Notes under the pieces: generated by a model
The model's input: only the letters and a program-made list of their open reading frames with translations
Databases searched by the model: none
What the model was told of the DNA's origin: nothing
Made by a program: the position numbers and the translations under genes
In this document: in pieces, positions 61,135 through 64,000 of the stretch
Layout of the letters: every line of letters begins with the position of its first letter
How positions within the stretch are numbered: position 1 is the stretch's first letter
From: Typha latifolia
Lineage: Eukaryota > Streptophyta > Magnoliopsida > Poales > Typhaceae
DNA: 64,000 bases
Assembly (NCBI GenBank): GCA_019914945.1
Contig: CM034109.1
Coordinates: forward strand, 10,780,479-10,844,478
Reading direction: 5' to 3'

Positions 61135-61724
61135 AATCCAAATTCACAGAGACAGCAAAGCCCCAACTGCTCAACAAAGATCCGCCTTCAATCTTTCGCA
61201 CATTAGACTTCTCGTATGGAAGAAAACTCTCATCATTTCACCTGGAGATCGGATCAAGAAGAAAGACAATAAAAATAAATTATGCTCCTTTTTTTTTAAA
61301 AAAAAAAGGTACAATTTTACAAGAAAAAAAATAGACTCTCCAAACTCAACAAAGGGTTTAAATGGCATAAAAATCCAAGGGAAATGCCAATGGGAAAAAA
61401 ATCCCCAGAAAAAGAGACTATTATGAACCAAGGGAACTGCTGAGCAATGGAGACAAATAAAGAGACATAGAAATCTGTCCATCTCCAAAGTGAGAGTCCT
61501 ACTCCTACAAGCTATGGGCATCAAAACGAGTAAGAAAAACCCTAGCGGTGGACAGACAAGAAGAGAGAGAGCGAAAAAAAATAGAGCGCTTAAAAGATTT
61601 GATCTATAGAAGGATGGAAGGAAGTACAGATTTTATTCGACTCTTCTCTCCTTTTACTTCCCGCTCTCCGCTGATCTCGATATTCAAGTGACTTCGTTTC
61701 TTCTCCTCTTCGAATAGTCTGGAG

Positions 61725-61728
<4 letters not shown>

Positions 61729-61775
<47 letters not shown>
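61729..61775. repeat. (GA)n microsatellite, PWWP leader/promoter
   Basis: Perfect GA dinucleotides about 600 bp upstream of the PWWP ATG (CT on the sense strand of that gene), probably leader or core promoter. Confidence 0.93.
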
Positions 61776-61779
<4 letters not shown>

Positions 61780-61799
61780 AAGGTCTTTGGGAATCGTTC

Positions 61800-61962
61800 A
61801 AAGATGGGAGCAGCGGCGCGGGTGAAGCGAGAGCAGAGAGGAGAAGAAGGGAGACAGAAGAGAGCAGGAGGTGAGCGTACTGAGCACCTGGGCGCCCGGT
61901 TGAGGGGAGATGGGTGTCTTGGGTGGCATGAAGTGGTGATCCGGTCAGCGATAGAGAGAGAA

Positions 61963-62017
<55 letters not shown>

Positions 62018-62480
62018 TTATTTGGGCTCAGAATAATATCTCGGCCTGGTAGCAAATGCGTGGGCTTAATTAATTGAATATAGCCCAGCGTCAATTAGAA
62101 ATTGTACAAAGTAAATAATATGAAAAGTTGCAATTAACACCCTACATATATATACACACACACGCGCGCGCGCGGTCTACATACAATATTTTCAATATTT
62201 ATAATTGCACCCTTCATTTAACAAATATTCATAAAACATATCCTGATAACACTACTATTATTATGTGAACAGATTAGGGGTTGATTTAATTTAAAATAAT
62301 TATAATATTTTTATTTATATATAATTAATACAAAATTATTAAGAGTTTTATGACAAATAATTTTTTTGTATGTCAAATTTATAAAATTAGATAAATTAAT
62401 CTCTATAAATAATGTATAACATATTATTAATAACAATATTAATATTTACTATTTAAATAAGTAAACTAAAAACTGTAAAT
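61800..62480. promoter_or_regulatory. PWWP gene upstream region with GA repeat and TGGGCY words
   Basis: GC-rich purine sequence, a second GA array, then TTTGGGCTC (about 62023), GTGGGCTTA (about 62061) and AGCCCAG (about 62082), which may be site II elements for the PWWP gene. AT-rich beyond about 62100, with CACACGCGCG alternating purine-pyrimidine sequence at 62151-62174. The transcription start is not identifiable. Confidence 0.4.
61964..62015. repeat. (GA)n microsatellite
   Basis: Second long GA array, about 190 bp from the first; open frames reading ERERER through it are artefacts. Confidence 0.95.
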
Positions 62481-62489
62481 TATTTAAAA

Positions 62490-62677
62490 AAATATGCGGA
62501 TAAACGGATATCCGATATCTGAATCCGAAAAATATATCCGACCCGTATCCGAATCTGTATCAGAATTTTTTTTTCAAAAATTCTATCCGTATCCGAATCG
62601 GATAGAAATTTTTTATCCGAATCCGATTCGAATTGGGTTAGATATAAATTTTTTATCCGACCCATTTTCACCCCTAG
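62490..62677 (-). mobile_element. hAT/Ac-like terminal remnant with GGATTCGG subrepeats
   Basis: Read on the minus strand it begins TAGGGGTGAAAATGGGTCGG, very close to the Ac-type hAT terminus (C/TAGGGATGAAA...CGG). It continues with many short degenerate GGATTCGGATA / CGGATATCCG subrepeats, as in subterminal regions of hAT elements. No other terminus or transposase was found, so it is a solo end or a short non-autonomous copy. Confidence 0.5.
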
Positions 62678-63189
62678 AACAGATGGTATAAAAAAATTTC
62701 CGTCTAGTATAATCAGCATAGGTTTAGTTAATGAATTTAAGAATGTATGTTTCACAAATATTTAATAAAATATAGAGTGTAATTATAAATATGCTGCTGC
62801 TAAATATTGATAAATATATATTTTTCTAACTAATAAAATTATTCATTGGTACTGCATAAGTTGGAAGAATAATTTGGTGGGCTGAAAATTGTTAATTTGT
62901 ATGAAATAAATCTGAATCTCGTTTCGAAGTGCATGGCAGAAGGTTTTGACATCAGAAATTAGGTGAGGGCTCATTTGCAACAAATACACTTAAGGTTGCT
63001 TGGAATAGTAGAATTTTGATTGTAAATGCTTGGAATAATAACGAGTGACAACTTTGTCATAGAATAAATTTGAATAATAACTTGCAAGGTGAATAGCAAC
63101 AATTATTTCAGTTGTTGCTCCATTTTTGTTATGTAAATGAGGATGAGGAATTGTTTTAAGTGAAGGGTTTGGCTCTTCCATAATTCTTA

Positions 63190-63399
63190 CAGTCAAGTCT
63201 CTTTACTAGTTTCTTAATAATGGGGTCAAATAATAGGATTATTTATGGTTTGTGGAGATGTAAATTCTTTGGTTGACATGTAACAAAAGGATTTTAACAG
63301 GAAAAAAAATACTTAATTTAAAAGAATTGGCTTAGTGATCCTAAGTGCATTTATTATAGTAAAGATGAAAGTGTCCAACATTTGTTCCTGTGCTGCTAA
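63190..63399 (+). pseudogene. Decayed LINE zinc-finger (zf-RVT) relic
   Basis: One frame reads LQSSLFTSFLIMGSNNRI, IYGLWRCKFF, then KNWLSDPKCIYYSKDE and SVQHLFLCC. This matches the layout of the zf-RVT region that follows reverse transcriptase in plant L1-type LINEs (SLY..L, LW..K.P, N...W, C..C...E...HLF..C). At least four in-frame stop codons interrupt it between 63273 and 63330, and another follows at once. It is a dead fragment; the rest of the LINE is not recognisable. Confidence 0.6.
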
Positions 63400-63856
63400 T
63401 ACACAATGAGAGTTTGCATCATATGTATTTGGTTGGACAAAGATAATAAAAATTCTCAGCAGTATTTGTCATTTATGTAAGACATTTTCTAGATTAATTT
63501 ATTTATCTTAATAACTATTTTTGTAATAATATGAGTGTCAAATTTATACTCATTTATTATTATTTTTATTTTTTATAAAAAAAATAGATAGGTTATCCTT
63601 ATAATTTAGAAAACTAATTGATACTTTTGGTTCATACGACCAGTATCTCTAGTCAATTTTATTTAGTATTATTTAATTTTAATCATTTAATTAGGAAAGA
63701 AAAGTTATTAATTCTTATTGAATCATTTGCCATTGGTTGTGTTTTATAGAACCAGTGCAATCAGACTTTTGCTAGAAGAAATTAAAAATAAAAATTAAAA
63801 ATGGGAAAAAAAATCATCTACTACTACTCAGGGTACAGATTAGGGTACGTGGAGCA

Positions 63857-64000
63857 TGTTTACAGTGTTTCAACTTACCTCAGGTAACCCCTCTTCTGTT
63901 GCTCCGCAACGCCGCCCTTTTCCTCATCCATCTCTCCTCCGCTTCACCGTTCTCCGATCTCGAAGGCGTCGATTTAGAATTCGCAGAAGGCAAACCCACA
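63857..64000 (+). other. Possible 5' start of a gene running off the right edge
   Basis: Composition shifts from AT-rich to C-rich at about 63880. Two plus-strand frames stay open to the end: one from ATG 63857 is Arg/Pro-rich, the other reads LLLLRNAALFLIHLSS then ASPFSDLEGVDLEFAEGKPT, which looks more protein-like but has no ATG in view. Too short to assign; could be leader or first exon. Confidence 0.25.

Overview
The window is nuclear DNA of a flowering plant. Every multi-exon gene reads through with GT..AG introns, introns and spacers are AT-rich, CT/GA microsatellites are abundant, and the families include plant-only ones (ELF3, HECATE/bHLH87-type bHLH, vacuolar processing enzyme, ILR1-like hydrolase, arabinogalactan peptide, DUF1639). 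The ELF3 protein has no glutamine tract and several proteins look monocot-like, so a non-grass monocot is my best guess. That is an inference only.

Layout, left to right. 1-2.26 kb: spacer with no gene I can support. 2.6-3.7 kb (+): single-exon bHLH transcription factor of the HEC/IND/bHLH87 type with an acidic-then-basic repeat tract. 6.5-9.9 kb (+): four-exon EARLY FLOWERING 3. 11.1-13.0 kb (-): SEC61 beta with a 5'-UTR intron. 14.2-16.5 kb (+): five-exon CXXC zinc-binding protein (DUF866). 17.7-23.5 kb (+): DUF1639 protein with a long leader. 25.2-29.4 kb (+): five-exon ER-retained IAA-amino acid hydrolase. 32.4-32.5 kb (-): arabinogalactan peptide. 34.5-38.2 kb (-): nine-exon vacuolar processing enzyme. 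40.1-42.6 kb (-): seven-exon conserved membrane protein. 43.6-46.3 kb (-): PHAX-like RNA-export adaptor. 47.25-51.74 kb (-): nine-exon PITH-domain protein, divergent from a seven-exon DUF3531 protein (52.07-53.86 kb, +) across a 322-bp shared promoter. 54.9-55.1 kb (-): small 68-residue conserved-looking protein. 57.3-61.1 kb (-): three-exon PWWP-domain protein. 62-64 kb: AT-rich spacer with decayed transposons (a hAT-like end and a LINE reverse-transcriptase zinc-finger relic) and possibly the start of another gene at the right edge.

The genes are ordinary housekeeping and regulatory loci and do not form an operon-like or clustered pathway. I traced exon joins by hand, and each gene keeps frame from start to stop, which is the main support for the models. 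I found no convincing undescribed multi-gene system. The more interesting signals are regulatory or repeat-derived: a near-perfect G-box palindrome upstream of the auxin-conjugate hydrolase, twin G-boxes two helical turns apart in a DUF1639 intron, an evening element in the ELF3 leader, duplicated TGGGCY site II boxes in the divergent promoter, a tRNA-like (SINE-type) segment three bases from the SEC61 beta stop, a short poly(A)-tailed retroposon with a target-site duplication in a VPE intron, and a Tourist-like MITE in an ILR1-like intron.
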